Assembly (NCBI GenBank): GCA_038363925.1
Contig: JAQQWL010000015.1
Location: 744,001-808,000 of the forward strand
Source: Apiospora phragmitis
Taxonomy: Eukaryota > Ascomycota > Sordariomycetes > Amphisphaeriales > Apiosporaceae
Direction of reading: 5' to 3'
DNA: 64,000 nt
Below the pieces are notes generated by a model that saw nothing but the letters and a program-made list of their open reading frames with translations, was not told where the DNA came from and did no database searches. Shown in pieces: positions 46,002-58,058 of this stretch (positions within the stretch are counted from its first letter, which is position 1; every line of letters begins with the position of its first letter). The position numbers were made by a program, and so were the translations under genes.

Positions 46002-48805
46002 CTACGCCCTGGGATGCGGGTTGCCCGTGATCTCCCGAACCACCTCCCTCGTCCGTGCATTATCCACGAAGCTAAGGCCGATCAATTCCACCACCTCATC
46101 GACGGTAAAGTACAAGCTCAAGTCGCTCTCAAACCATAAAAATTTCACGTCCAGCAGGTTGCTCTGCAAGACCTCGGACAGATATTTTAGTCGCAGCCAG
46201 TTCTCGGCGTACTGCGCAGTCGCAGGGACATCATCTTTGGCAGCGCCTGGCGCTATGAAGAGGTCGTCCAGCTCCGTGATCTTGGCAATCATGCTCGCGA
46301 TATTGTAAGCCTCGTCTTGCCCAATGCCGGAGAGGTCCATGACATCGACTACAAGCTTTGTGGCGATCGTATCGACCAAGGAGCCGACAGCTTGACACCA
46401 AGCAGAGCGGGAAAGGATGTCAGACCACGTGGCAGCCATGGCACGGATACGGCCCGTCGCCGACTCGATCTGGGCCGTCAGGTCCGAGGTGTCTGCAGCT
46501 TGCTGGAGCAAGTTCTGGGCACCGCCCAGTAGATCCCGGAGTATTGTGCGCTGGGTAGACATCTCCGAGGCGTAAGCCCGAGCAGCGAATGAGCGTAGAC
46601 TCTTGATCTCATTGTCAAGACGAAGCATAGTAACAGCGCGGGGCTCTATATCATCGCGTGCTTTCCAAGCGGTAACAAACTCCGAAAGACGCTCCGCAAG
46701 ATACGTTGCGTCATTGTAAAGGAACATGTTGCCCCCGCCACTTGGATCCAGCGAATAATAGTATGGGGCGACGGCACGAAACATCGCCAGCACTAAAGTC
46801 GGCAAAGCAAATAAGCCTGCCGCTGCAGGTGCTACAGGGCTACTGTGAGATCTTGCCAAGTTAGCAGATATATCGAATCGAATTGGCAAGAAGAACTTAC
46901 CCGACCAATAAGGCGCCGTCTTCAAGAATGGTCGATATCAGATCAAGGACGCGCTCGGGCAATGAAGATATGTGATATGACTCCTTAAGTGTCATCTCGC
47001 GTGTTTCTGTGTTCTTCGCAGGGGTGGATTCCACGGCTTTGGGTTGCGACGGTGCTGCTGGCTGATCGACCGTCTCGTCGTCTCCCCATCCCCATGCGTC
47101 CGCGGGGTCATCATCCACGCTGGTATCTGCGCCTGCCGGCTCCGTAGTCTTTTCCTCCACTGGCTCTTCTTCGCCCCAACCCCAAGCATCTGCATCATCC
47201 TCGGGAACATCGGGCTCGCCGTGATTTGTATTTGAATGGGTGGCAGCTCCAGGTGCTTCAGTCGAGTTTCCTTCGTCGTCCCATGCAGCCCAGTCGTCTT
47301 CGTTGTTTGTGGGAGCTCCATTAGCTGCGAGTTCCTTTCCCTCTGAGCGCGACACAGTCTGGGTTTCGACACGCTCAACAGGTTTCGGTGATCCCAAGCC
47401 ATGACCCACCTTGTTTCGTACTGAGTCTAGAGCGCTCTCCCTGCATTTGGCCAACCACACTCGGGGTGCGTTGTCAACCCAATCTTGCAATTCGGCAAAC
47501 CCATTATACTTGAAATCTTTCAATGACTGGCAGAATGACCTGACTGACGCTATTACCTCCTGGAATTGGTCCATCTCCTTCGGCGTAGCGGGAACTGCCG
47601 AATTCAGCCATGAGCTGATGATTCTCGGTACCAGAGCAGGCATCATTACATTTGACAGAGCTTGCAGTAGTTCTGCCGGTAGCAATTTTGCGAAATAGCC
47701 CATCACAAGGCCTAGATCGGAAAACAGAGATGATATACTTTGATCTGAGTTTCCTTGTAGTGATAGAACATGCTGGACTCTGTCAGCAATGATTTCCCAT
47801 GATGAACTGGCGGACTTACATCTTGGACGTTAATTCCCGGTAGGCTCTCATGGTTAGTAGCTGTCCGTGGGGCAATAATAGCTGCATCCACCTTGTGCCA
47901 AAACAAAGCCATTCGTTGCTGGACCTCCTTATACGCCTGTAACCCAATGAAAGCCTCGGAAAGCGTCATCTGCTCATCTGTTTCATATTAGCACTGCCCC
48001 GGAATTTGAAAGCCGCCGGTGTACTCACCTTCTCGGCTTTCATGGATTTCAACCCTATGTCCGTCTACATCGACCGTTACGAGTGAATTCCAGACGTGTT
48101 CGAAGACTTCGTGCACAGCCGACTTGAGCTCAAAGGCGCGCATGTCCAGGATCTTCATGACCCGACACGACTTGCCGACCTTTACTGCATCCATTGCGGT
48201 CCAAGACTCTGCTCACTGATCAGCCAAAGTCATCACTAGAGGCACTCGCCGGGCAGAATTCTTACTCTCAAGAAGACGCAGCGAGTCCAATACTCTTCGC
48301 TCATTCCGAGCTTGCTCGACCTGGTCAAGTACCCCGCTGACATGCTTGATACTGGTCAAAGCCTCCCGCACTTGTTGGTTATAGATGACTTCACGTTGGA
48401 GGAACTTGGTCTTCTCTTCCGTTTCCTTAATTGTTTGCCCCGATACCTCCGGTGCCTCTGCTCGTCGCACGATCTCGCTCGCTAGCGCTCGGGATCGGTT
48501 GATGTCGTCTTCGACTGTCTTGGCATTGGCGACCCATGATTGCACGTCGGGGGCGGTTTCTTCGTTGATCGTGTGTACCTCATCCTATCGCAGTGGCTCT
48601 TTGTCAGTCTGGTTTCGATACAGCACCGCCGGGCGCACAAATGACGAACCTCTAACTTGGACTTCGCAGCCGCAAGCGCCTCTAAAGCAGGCCCAAAGTC
48701 CTCTTTCTCAACCTTTTTTGACGAGATGGAGTCCTCCGGGAAGTTTCCATGCAATGCGAAGTCAACCAGAGCTTGGCCGACAAGGGCAGGGTTAGCTGTC
48801 GCCAT
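46002..48805 (-). CDS. DSL1: Dsl1/ZW10-family retrograde transport protein
   Basis: A subunit of the Dsl1 tethering complex that captures COPI vesicles at the ER. Six exons fit: 48,650-48,805, 48,266-48,584, 48,029-48,211, 47,820-47,977, 46,901-47,772 and 46,002-46,842. The introns are 47-65 bp. The exons total 2,529 nt, an exact multiple of three, giving 842 residues. The N-terminus (MATANPALVGQALVDFALHG) leads into a helical region. Near residues 425-495 lies an acidic lasso with three tryptophan motifs, WAAWDDE, AWGWGEEE and AWGWGDDE. These match the delta/alpha-COP-binding motifs of Dsl1. The C-terminal part (LVLAMFRAVAPYYYSLDPSG onward) is the helical-rod ZW10/Dsl1 tail. No lesion was found, so this gene is intact and a useful control for the broken neighbours. 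Confidence 0.93.
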
Positions 48806-50364
48806 GTCGATGCATACGATCGGGCCAGGCGCTGGAGCCGGGACAGTCGCTGGCTGTTGAATGCGATACTGCGCAGTATACTAAGGGACGCGAAAGCTAT
48901 AGCTTCCTCTTCTTTTTCTTCTTAATCGCTAGGTAAAGAAAGAATCCTGGGGGTAACGTCTAGTCGCAATTCGCAAAATGGTCGTAGCCGTCGTGGAAGC
49001 AATCAGTGGCGATGGGCGCAATTGCAACTGTGGCTGCTCGTGCCAACTCAAACAGCTCAGCGATTATGACGGAGTGACCAGCGTGCTGCCGGGCTTTGGC
49101 GCCAATAACTTCAGGCGGTGTCAGGTCCCTGTACAGCCAAACAGTCCTCCAATTATCCGATCGCTTAGCGCTTATCAGCGTCAGGCAGAGCTGACTAGTG
49201 CTTATCGGACGCTTATCTGCCGCTTCCACTGATGATCGCTGTGCGGGGGAGGGGAAGTGAACAGGTAGGACGTGAGAGCTCTTCACATTGAGCCGACAAG
49301 CTGACAAGGTTAATATCGTTGGTGTCAGTACAATCCACCCCATCAGCTTCAACACCCATTCCAGACTTATGCTTGACCGTCTTGGTATGTGAGGAGAGTC
49401 AGAGCCACAACATTCCTTTCACATTTCTTGTTGTTCCCTCGGTGAATCTTGAACAATCGCTCTCTACGAATCACACCGCTCGCTGTCTGGTTCGATCAAT
49501 ATACCTACCACCTTAGCCATATAGCTCCTCTGACCAACTTCGAAGAGGTCACTTGCTCTGGATGGCCTGGTAGTCGTCGCAAACCATCCATACTTCAGGC
49601 CTAAACTTGCGACGATTTCTTTCTCTTTGATCAGGCCTCTAGCATCAGCACCACGGCTTCGTTGGCCTTCTGCTGTACGCCCACGCTACTGCCGGTAAGT
49701 CGTCCCTTATCACAAGCCAAACAAACGTCATCTCCTCCTCCTCGACCGGTCCAAAGACTGTCGCACAAAATCCGTCGCAGTTGGGTATCGTTCTTGGGTG
49801 TCGCAGGCTTTGGTCGCGTTGTCTCTGTGCAATCCTGCCCCTAAGTTTTGCTACACAAGGTGCTTTCTTTAGGGCAGCGATGATCGCAGCATGAGCACGA
49901 GACCATTGCTATATTTCAGGACGTTGCTATTCAGCTTTTTTGTCGCTGCCCTGGGCGTCATCCTGCATCGATACTCCATTCACACCTGGTATGCATGGCC
50001 TTTGTTGAAGCCTTTCGTGTATTCACTTCAAGAGCATGACGGCCAACTTGGACTTTCTGCATATGGCATCGCAACAACTGTTTCCATATGCTCTAAGGAG
50101 GAAAGCTACTGCTCGTCATTATCGCAATCAGATCTGCTTTGTGGTGTCTTACTCAGCTTCCATATTTGCATTTTGTGGAATTGTTCAATTTTCCTATCTG
50201 AAGACCCTGCGCCTTTATACCTCCCCCTAGGCCTCGCTTCCAGGATCTAGATATCCTTACTTTCCCACAATATTCGAAACCGAAACATCTTTTATGTTCA
50301 ATACCATACTGACTTCCAACATAGGCGATCTCAAGATCTCTCTATCCACTTCATTCGTGCCAAG
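48806..50364. other. Shared upstream region of divergent DSL1 and M16 genes
   Basis: About 1.56 kb between two divergent housekeeping genes, so it holds both promoters. An ATG-started frame at 49,891-50,250 encodes 119 residues with a hydrophobic start (LLFSFFVAALGVILH). It lies just upstream of the protease start and may be a spurious or leader ORF. Confidence 0.5.
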
Positions 50365-53300
50365 ATGGCCTCACCGCGCTTCAAGAAGCTGCAAAGCTTC
50401 GGGGTTGACTATGCAAAGTCAACTACCATCACCCAGTACGAATCGGAGAGGAGCGGAATGCGTGTCGTAGTCGTGGACCGTATTGGACCCAAGGTCTATG
50501 GCTACTTCACACTCGCAACGGAAATCTTTGACGACTCTGGAGCCCCTCATACCCTGGAACACCTTGTATTCACGGGATCAAAGACCTATGCTTACAAGGG
50601 TCTTCTGGATAAGCTAGCATCAAGAGCCTACGGTTACACTAACGCGTGGACCGCAATTGATCATACAGCTTATACTCTCGAGACTGCCGGCTGGGCGGGA
50701 TTTGCTCAAACACTACCTGTCTATCTCGAGCATCTCCTTAGACCAACTCTCAAAGACGAAGCTTGCCTTACAGAGGTTCATCACATAGACGGTGAGGGAA
50801 ATGATGCCGGTGTCGTCTACTCTGAGATGCAGGCCCTTCAGAACACCAGTGGAGAGCTGATGAACAAGAAGACACGTGCTTTGCTATATCCTCCCGGTGT
50901 GGGCTTTCGGTATGAGACTGGTGGTATGATGGACCCCTTGCGGGTTCTCACCCCGGAACGAATCCGGGAGTTTCACAAGCAGATGTATACATCGAAGAAC
51001 CTATGTCTTCTCATCATTGGCGAGGTAGACCACGCCGACCTCCTGAAAAGCCTCGACACCTTCGAGACGACTATCGAGGACGACTTCCCGTCCCCCAACG
51101 CGCCGTTCAAGCGACCCTGGGTTGATTCCGAGCAAGCCCCTCCTATCAAGGAAACAGTCGTCGAGACCGTTGAATTTCCCGAAGAGGATGAGTCCTCTGG
51201 TGACTGTGTGATCGCTTTCTTCGGTCCACCTTTCCATGACTTGATATCTTCCACTGCACTCGACTGTCTATTGACATACCTATGCGGTTCCTCCGTTTCA
51301 GTCCTGGAGAACATCATGGTCGAGAGGGGAAGAACTGGCCAGTTCCATCAGCTACTACATAGACCACCGACCGACGAGTATTATCTGGTTCCAGCCAACG
51401 GGTGTCGCAACTGAGAAGTTGGAGTTTGTGGAGAAGCGTCTGCACTCGCTTCTCGCGGAAACAGCCTCGAAGCCTCTGGACATGACCTATATGAAGGAGT
51501 GCATCTTGCGCTCAAAGCGGCAAATCAGGTATTATGCCGAGAGTCGCGAGGACTTCTACTCCGACAACATCATTCAAGACTTCCTCTTTGGAAATAGAGA
51601 TGGCTCGACATTACAAGAGATGAAGACGCTGGAAGAGCACGATTTGATCGAAGCCTGGACAGATGAGCAATGGCGAGCGTTCATGAAGAAGTGGATGGTC
51701 GATGCACCTCATATCTCTGTCTTGGGCAAGCCATCCCAGAAGCTTGCGGACAAGCTGAAGGAAGATGAAACTGCAAGAATTCAGAAACGCAAAGAGGAAC
51801 TCGGGGCCGATGGCCTTGCAGAGAAGAAACGCCTTGTAGAGGAAGCGAAGAAGAAGAACGACGTCGACATTCCGGCGTCTGTCTTGCAACAATGGCCTAT
51901 CCCGCCGGCCGAGTCCATCCCTTTCATCCAATCCTTGACGGCACGGTCCGGACTTGCCCGCAAGGTCGGAGTGGCCGACAATGCGGCCCAGAAAGCCATT
52001 GACAACGCCGAGCCCGGAAAGCCCTTGTTTATCCAATTCGAGAGCGTGCCAACCAACTTCGTGCAAGTTGTTCTGCATGTGGGCACTACAGACATCCCAG
52101 TCAAGTACAAGCCTCTCGTGAGCTTGTTTAATGATTACTTCTTCAACACGCCTATCCTGCGCGATGGGAAGCGTGTAGACTTTGAGGAAGTCGTCATGGA
52201 GCTCGAGAAGGACACTATCGACTACTCGATTGAGTTTGCCCATCGCTACGGAGATACGGAAAGTGTTGTCATCAAGATGCAGATAGAGCCGGAGAACTAC
52301 AGCAAGGCGATTGATTGGTTGAAAACACTGATGTTCGACAGCGTGTTTGACGTCACACGGCTCAGAGCAACCATCAGCAAACAACTAGCCGACATTCCTT
52401 ACGAGAAGCGTGATGGTAGAGCCATGGCTAGCGAGGTAGAGATGGCTATTCATAACGAGCCAACGTCTCTTCTGGTATCTAAGCGAGCACTCGTTAAGGC
52501 AGTCTACTTGCGCCGGCTGAAGAAGCTCCTCGAACATGAGCCTGATACTGTCGTTTCTTGGTTCGAGGCCTTGCGAAAGTCGCTTTTCCAGTTCGCAAAC
52601 ATCCGCGCTCTGGTGATTGCCGACATCGAGCACGGGAAGCTCTCCCAGCCTGTCAAGGCTTGGGACGCTTTGACGCAGATGCTTGAGCCAGCACCACTCA
52701 CCAACACCCCGATCGTCAAACCGTACAGCCTTCTTAACGAGGAGGGCCGCCAGCCGGGATCCGTAGGTGCAGTGCTGCTGCCGATGACATCGATCGACTC
52801 GTCCTTCTCCGTCAGCACGGCTCGAGGCTTGACGTCGTGGTCAGACCCCGCGGTCCCCGCTTTGCTTGTAGCCATACAATACCTCGAGACGGTGGAGGGC
52901 CCGCTCTGGAACGCCGTCAGAGGCAACGGTCTAGCGTACGGCGTTTTCATTGCTAAGGAAGTCGACGGTGGCTATATCCACTTCAAGACCTATCGTTCCC
53001 CCAACGCTGCCAAGGCCATCACCGCGGCCAAGGACGCGATTAGTACTCTGGCAGATGGAACCGTGCCTTTCGAGAAGCCCATGATTGAGGGTGCTATCAG
53101 CCAAATTATCTCGCTTCAGGCTGATGAGCAGGCGACACTGTGGGCAGCTGCCGCACAAAACTTCGTGGTTGGGGTCGTCCGTGGACTTGAGCCCGATTTC
53201 AACCAGAAGCTACTAGCTAAGATCCGCAACGTCACAGAAGACCAGATCCGGGACGCCATCAAGCAATTCATCCTGCCAGTTTTTGACCCGGCCACCAGCA

Positions 53301-53503
53301 ATGTCATTGTCACTTGTGCGCCCATCATGGTAAAGAACCTCCAGACAGAATTCGGCGCCATGGGCTACAAGACACAAACCAAGCAGCTCTCTGACTACTA
53401 CGATGCATACGGCCTCCAAGCAAGGGAGGGTGAGGAAGAAGAAGACGAGGATGAAGACGACGAGGGCTCCGAAGACGACGACTCGGATGAAGACGACGAC
53501 TAG
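50365..53503 (+). CDS. M16 zinc metallopeptidase (Sdd3/presequence-protease-like), one-base frame break
   Basis: An inverzincin-type peptidase with the inverted zinc motif HTLEH at residues 62-66. The third ligand is probably Glu154 in VVYSEMQ. The conserved SRAYGYTNAWTAIDHTAYT block follows the zinc motif. The first frame runs from the ATG at 50,365 to 51,414, but its last 27 residues are unlike the family. After VLENIMVER, deleting one G from the GGGG at about 51,326-51,329 restores EELASSISYYIDHRPTSIIW. The protein then continues through IIWFQPTGVATEKLEFVEKR to 53,503. The corrected length, about 1,045 residues, matches fungal relatives. The C-terminus is an acidic Glu/Asp tail of about 30 residues. 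No introns. Given the good conservation on both sides, a sequencing indel is a serious possibility. Confidence 0.88.
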
Positions 53504-54512
53504 TGGTTCGCTCGCCAAATGCGGCGTGCGGCTCGCTACTGCTGATGAACCAATTGCCAATGACCAGCAGACTCATGCTACGGAGTTCGGAAGAGGATCT
53601 GAGTGGAGTTTGCATTTGAGCTAACAGAGTTGATACGTCACATTTCACTGCGGGCGGAGGAGGAGATATGGCCCATATCCTAGGATATCGTCTTTTTTTG
53701 CAAGATAACAACAACACATGGGACACATGCGTTACCTTTATAGATGACAGATAGTGAACACACACACAAGTTGCTTCGAAAATTGATGAAAAGAGTGGAA
53801 TGGAATTGGGATGTCGTTTAGACTGCTATGCAGGTGATACCCGTAATACAATCGGTGAGCTCCAGTGTGGGGGGACTTTAGGTTACAGTTACAGAACATG
53901 ACAGGACCCCTGAGCCCTTCCTTGAAAAAGGGCGGGGCCAAGCCCAGCTGCGTTCAGTCAGAAGTTTTCTGAACTTCATCAGTTGGGTGCGCCAGTCTGC
54001 CAGCCGTCTGCTAGTGGTGTGCTCCATGCTGGTTGATAAGCCCCCAGTCAGAGCCAGTCAATAAAGCGCCCTGCCCGTCGCCGCCTAGTCTACTTACTAC
54101 TAGAAATGCGATGCTAGCCTTCTCCCCCCTGAGATCGTGTATGCAAGGGAGCAGGGGGTGCAGGTGCAGGACAGTCTAGATTAGTCTAATGCGATAGGCT
54201 GTCAGGCTGTGTGGGAAATCAGGGAAATTTCTCCCGAACGCGCCCACGCAGGATGACAATCCTGCGCAGCCACAGCCAATCGCTACGCTAAGGTTCGAAA
54301 TCCCATGCCCGAGGGGAAGGCCGCGTGTTGGCCTTCGTAAGATCGAGAAATCCATCCCCCCTCTCTCTCTCACCAGACTGTCTCAATTTTATTTTGACTT
54401 TCTGGACTTTGCTAACCTTACCAGTATCTATCCCCTAATTCTTCTATTCCGAGAAGAGTGGTTTCCTATTCTTACACCATGCACCTATCCTAATAGGCAA
54501 ACGAAAGCCGTA
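53504..54512. other. Intergenic, about 1 kb
   Basis: 3' flank of the protease gene and promoter of the GPI-glycosyltransferase-like gene. A CT-rich stretch (CCCCCCTCTCTCTCTC) at about 54,356-54,371 resembles fungal pyrimidine-rich promoter elements. No gene seen. Confidence 0.5.
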
Positions 54513-55976
54513 ATGATCCTTCGCTCCCGCCATTTTGGCGCTTTTGCCAAATCCTCCCAACTGACGTCAGCCCTCGAGCACGCCCTCACCAAGCCAGGCA
54601 TTCGCGCCGCCCTGGTCCTATTCGCCCTCGTTTCGCTCTACACTCTCTATGGCTTCACTTTCTTCTACCGTGACCCTCTCTCGGTCTTCTTCTCCACCGA
54701 GCACGGCTACGATCGCTTCTACTCCCAGACCCGCGAGGTCGAGGCCCTGAGCTTCCTCCACGATGCCGCCCGATCCGACACCCCGCTCCTTGGCAAGGCG
54801 AGCGCTAACGCCGCCATCTGCGCGACCTTCATCACCGTCGGCCGCAACATGTCCGCCGCGGGGCGCCGCGAGTACGTCGACGCCGCCGTGGGGTCCGCCC
54901 TCGCCAACATGTCGCCGGTCGAGCGGCGCGCCGTCCACCTCAAGGTCTTCTTCGCCGACGTGCCCGACGCCGCCGCCGCCCACAAGAGCTACCGCGAGCT
55001 CATCGACCTGGACGTCGCCGACGAGATCTACGACTACAACGGCACGCTGCCCGACCTCGTCAAGGATCAGCGCCTCGAGGTCCTCGAAATGCTGGCGTCG
55101 GACCGCGCGAACAAGCACGCGCTCGAGCGCAAGAGCCTCTACGACTACGGCTACGCCATCGACCGCTGTGTCGAGACGACCGACGCGCCGTACATTGCCG
55201 TCTTCGAGGACGACATCGTGCTCGCCGACGGGTGGGCCGCGCGCACGCTGAAGCACCTGAAGAAGGTCGGCGAGATGATGCAGGATCCCGCGCGCAAGAA
55301 GCCCACCAAGCGCGTCCCGCAGCCGGGCGAGGTCAACGACTGGATCTACCTGCGCCTCTTCAACCAGGACCGCAGCGTCGGATGGGCTGGGGGCACCAGT
55401 TTCAAGGAGAACAACGCCCACGTCATATCCCTTGCGGTCGCGATCCCCCTGTTCGTCATCCTCATCGTAGGGCGGCGGTGGTGTCTGCCCCGCTCCATCG
55501 CGCGCCACATCGACGGCTGGACGATCCTGATCGTGTGCGGGCTCGCGGTGCCGCTCTGCATCTGGCTCTTCTTCGCGTCGGGCAAGGCGTCGCTCGTGCC
55601 GCAGTTCCCGGGCGTGCGCGAGGAGTGGTTCGGCTGCTGCAACCAGGCGCTCGTGTACAACCGCGCGCACGCGTCGCAGCTGTCGACCTTCTTCATGCGG
55701 CGCTCGCGCGACAAGGCCGGCGGCCGCGGCGACATGCTCAGCAAGGACTTCGCCTGGGACCACGGCCTGTCGCGGCTGAGTGCGTACCCCATGGTGGCCC
55801 AGCACGTGGGGATCGTCAGCGCGACCAACACGACGACGGCCGAGGCTCAGCAGATCTGGAACCTCGCGTTCGAGAACTTCCGGCCGGGCAGGCTCGCGGC
55901 GCAGCACGTACGGGATGTGCGGGACGTGTTCGGCGAGGAGGCGGCGCGGGAACTACTAATGACACAGCGGACATGA
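54513..55976 (+). CDS. PGAP4-like GPI glycan glycosyltransferase (membrane protein)
   Basis: Resembles post-GPI-attachment factor 4, which adds a side-chain sugar to GPI anchors in the secretory pathway. The single exon encodes 487 residues. A first membrane helix lies at about residues 31-51 (ALVLFALVSLYTLYGFTFFY). A lumenal GT-A-like domain follows, with FEDDIVLADGW at 231-241 in place of DXD. Inside that domain are two further helices at about 303-320 and 336-355. This is the unusual transmembrane hairpin inserted in the catalytic fold that defines PGAP4. The domain resumes with EEWFGCCNQALVYNRAHASQ. GC content and third-position GC are very high, which opens long antisense frames. Fungal substrate and donor sugar are not known from sequence. 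Confidence 0.82.
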   Translation: MILRSRHFGAFAKSSQLTSALEHALTKPGIRAALVLFALVSLYTLYGFTFFYRDPLSVFFSTEHGYDRFYSQTREVEALSFLHDAARSDTPLLGKASANAAICATFITVGRNMSAAGRREYVDAAVGSALANMSPVERRAVHLKVFFADVPDAAAAHKSYRELIDLDVADEIYDYNGTLPDLVKDQRLEVLEMLASDRANKHALERKSLYDYGYAIDRCVETTDAPYIAVFEDDIVLADGWAARTLKHLKKVGEMMQDPARKKPTKRVPQPGEVNDWIYLRLFNQDRSVGWAGGTSFKENNAHVISLAVAIPLFVILIVGRRWCLPRSIARHIDGWTILIVCGLAVPLCIWLFFASGKASLVPQFPGVREEWFGCCNQALVYNRAHASQLSTFFMRRSRDKAGGRGDMLSKDFAWDHGLSRLSAYPMVAQHVGIVSATNTTTAEAQQIWNLAFENFRPGRLAAQHVRDVRDVFGEEAARELLMTQRT

Positions 55977-56768
55977 TATACGATGGCTTCTTATTTTCAG
56001 GGCAGGCAGGTATGAGGGGGAAACGAACACAAGGTGGATCTACTGGGGAATTAATGTTTAATGGCACGATGGCGACATATTTTCTCGGATCTTCTCTCGA
56101 TACCTGTCCTGGGGCGGCGTTTCTCGTCCTCTTTCTGAATAGGACCTGTTGTTTTGTTTTATTTCTTGTATATACGAGCCAGGAGATATTTATGAATCAA
56201 GGAACATATCAACAACAAGTCAAGGTGCTGTCAACTGCTGTTATTGCTTGCAGTTGTTAACCTTCACTCTTTTTGGTGGTTGGGCTTCTTCGCGGTGGAA
56301 AGGTCATGCGAGTCCCAATAGCGAGCTTAAAGGTCAGTGCCTATCACCTGGGAGCGCTACTATTTACATCAGTGTTTGTTAGGTTGAACTTCGACAGCCT
56401 TGAGAACGACCAGTAGCTGCCGCTCTTTTCCACGAAGCTCACCGAGTTTTCCATAGCTGCTTGCGCACGGTAGCGGCGTCCTGAAAGAGGGACATGGAGG
56501 GAAGAACGGTAGTTCCGCTTCTTCCAATGGCGCCTGGTAAGTTGCCCCTTACCCAGAACGAATCAGAACTCTGTTACAAGGCTTTCGCAGCTGATCAGAC
56601 TTTCAGTAGAAAATGTAGTACCATTTATTGGGTATGAGAAAATCTTGATCAGTTACCCCATAGCCTTTTTTCTTTCCCCTTTTTTTCATTTCTCGAATAC
56701 CAGCTCCCGGTTGAGGTTGAGTCTTCCATACAACAGCGATTCGAATCACCTGTGTGGAAGCATCAAGC
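55977..56768. other. Intergenic, about 790 bp
   Basis: 3' flank of the PGAP4-like gene and promoter of the ankyrin gene. No supported gene. Confidence 0.5.
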
Positions 56769-58058
56769 ATGGCCGAGAGGAAGACCGGAAAGACTCCAGT
56801 TCGGCCCACAGGAGGAGCGGCAGCCGAAGTTGAAGACGGTGTGCTTAGTCAAGCAGATGACCAGCTGACAGACCCAATGAACAGTCTGTTCGAGGCCCTG
56901 GCTGTGGAAATCGTTCTTCTTATCGCCCGTTGTTGCCACAATGCTCGAGACCAGGCGAAACTGGCCCAGGCGAACAAATGGCTTAACGTCATCGTGAGAA
57001 CTATCGTCTACGAGACCATCTGTGCAGACAGCGAATGGTCTGTCATCTTCTGGGCCGCCGAGCGCGGCCATACTTTCATTCTCCAGGCGATCGACGCCGC
57101 CAGTAAAAGACACCATACTACTACATGCAACCCAGGATGCCCGGTCACCGGGTTTATCAATTGGGACATGTATCGAGAGGATATGTGTTATACAGCTTAT
57201 GGCGTGCTTAACTATATTCCACCACTCAGATATGAAGATAAAACCATGAGACCAAAGGATAAGTGGGTGTACGCTGAGAACGACAACCCCACGGGTTACT
57301 ACAACGTGTTCTGCAAGCCATTGCACCTCGCGGTTCTTAACGGTCATCTGGAAACCGTGCGCTTCCTTCTGGACCGCGGAGTTAACGTCGATGCCATCTC
57401 GAACCGTATTGGCATGCCGGGGCTTGCTTACAAGACACTCATTCCAGTTCCCCACGTTGAAAGGGTGATACTTGGAAAGTTCGAGCTCCAGATTGCTGTG
57501 ACACCCCTGGTCCTTGCTACCCACTATGGTGAGTATGACACCACCAAGTTGCTTTTACAACATGGAGCTTCAGTCCAATTACGCCGGTCTCTCCCAACCC
57601 GTCTACTGCGGGCTACAATCTTACACCTTCTGGACAATCTTCCACGGTCGAAGAAGACGTGCCAGTTCGTCGAGATGCTCGTACGGCGGAAATATGCACT
57701 CGTGGATGCCCCGGATCCCGGCAGCCTCACCCCGCTGGCAAGAGCCGCCGCAATCGAGGACGGAGGCCCGATGATGGAGACGCTAAAGGAACTGGGCGCC
57801 GATGTCAACTACGTGATACTCACTATGGGCGCCGGCCAGTCGATACTGGACGCTTGCATCCGGGGGAACCTGAGTGCCGCCCAGAGAAGCTGGGATATTG
57901 ATCGTCGTCTGCAGGCTGCTCGTCGCTTCATAGAGCTAGGCGCCGACGCAGGGGCCAAGGGGGCAACTGCGATCCCTGCTCAGCTATTGTCAAAGCCGTG
58001 CGCGGTGGTACTGTGGCGACAAGCCAGGCGAGTTGACCGAGTTCATAGAACACCTTGA
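56769..58058 (+). CDS. Ankyrin-repeat protein with F-box-like N-terminus
   Basis: The start is the ATG at 56,769 (MAERKTGKTPVRPTGG). The upstream in-frame GTG is not a fungal start. Residues about 40-75 (LFEALAVEIVLLIARCCHNA) resemble an F-box-type helix set, which would link it to SCF ubiquitin ligases. Ankyrin repeats follow: KPLHLAVLNGHLETVRFLLD (about residue 180), TPLVLATHYGEYDTTKLLLQ (about 240), LTPLARAAAIEDGGP, and RRFIELGADAG. After residue 400 the reading becomes Arg-rich. A different frame at 58,033-58,260 (LTEFIEHLEARLLG) could be the true C-terminus through an unseen intron or indel. It is convergent with a second ankyrin-type gene. Role unknown. Confidence 0.72.
   Translation: MAERKTGKTPVRPTGGAAAEVEDGVLSQADDQLTDPMNSLFEALAVEIVLLIARCCHNARDQAKLAQANKWLNVIVRTIVYETICADSEWSVIFWAAERGHTFILQAIDAASKRHHTTTCNPGCPVTGFINWDMYREDMCYTAYGVLNYIPPLRYEDKTMRPKDKWVYAENDNPTGYYNVFCKPLHLAVLNGHLETVRFLLDRGVNVDAISNRIGMPGLAYKTLIPVPHVERVILGKFELQIAVTPLVLATHYGEYDTTKLLLQHGASVQLRRSLPTRLLRATILHLLDNLPRSKKTCQFVEMLVRRKYALVDAPDPGSLTPLARAAAIEDGGPMMETLKELGADVNYVILTMGAGQSILDACIRGNLSAAQRSWDIDRRLQAARRFIELGADAGAKGATAIPAQLLSKPCAVVLWRQARRVDRVHRTP

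Noticed and set aside
49891..50250. 119-codon ATG-started frame upstream of the M16 protease
   Set aside because: It lies in the protease leader/promoter region with no recognised domain. The N-terminal hydrophobic stretch alone is weak evidence.
54618..55907. Minus-strand open frame of 429 codons opposite the PGAP4-like gene
   Set aside because: It is Arg/Glu/Val-rich low-complexity translation, the usual shadow of GC3-rich coding on the other strand, with no domain.
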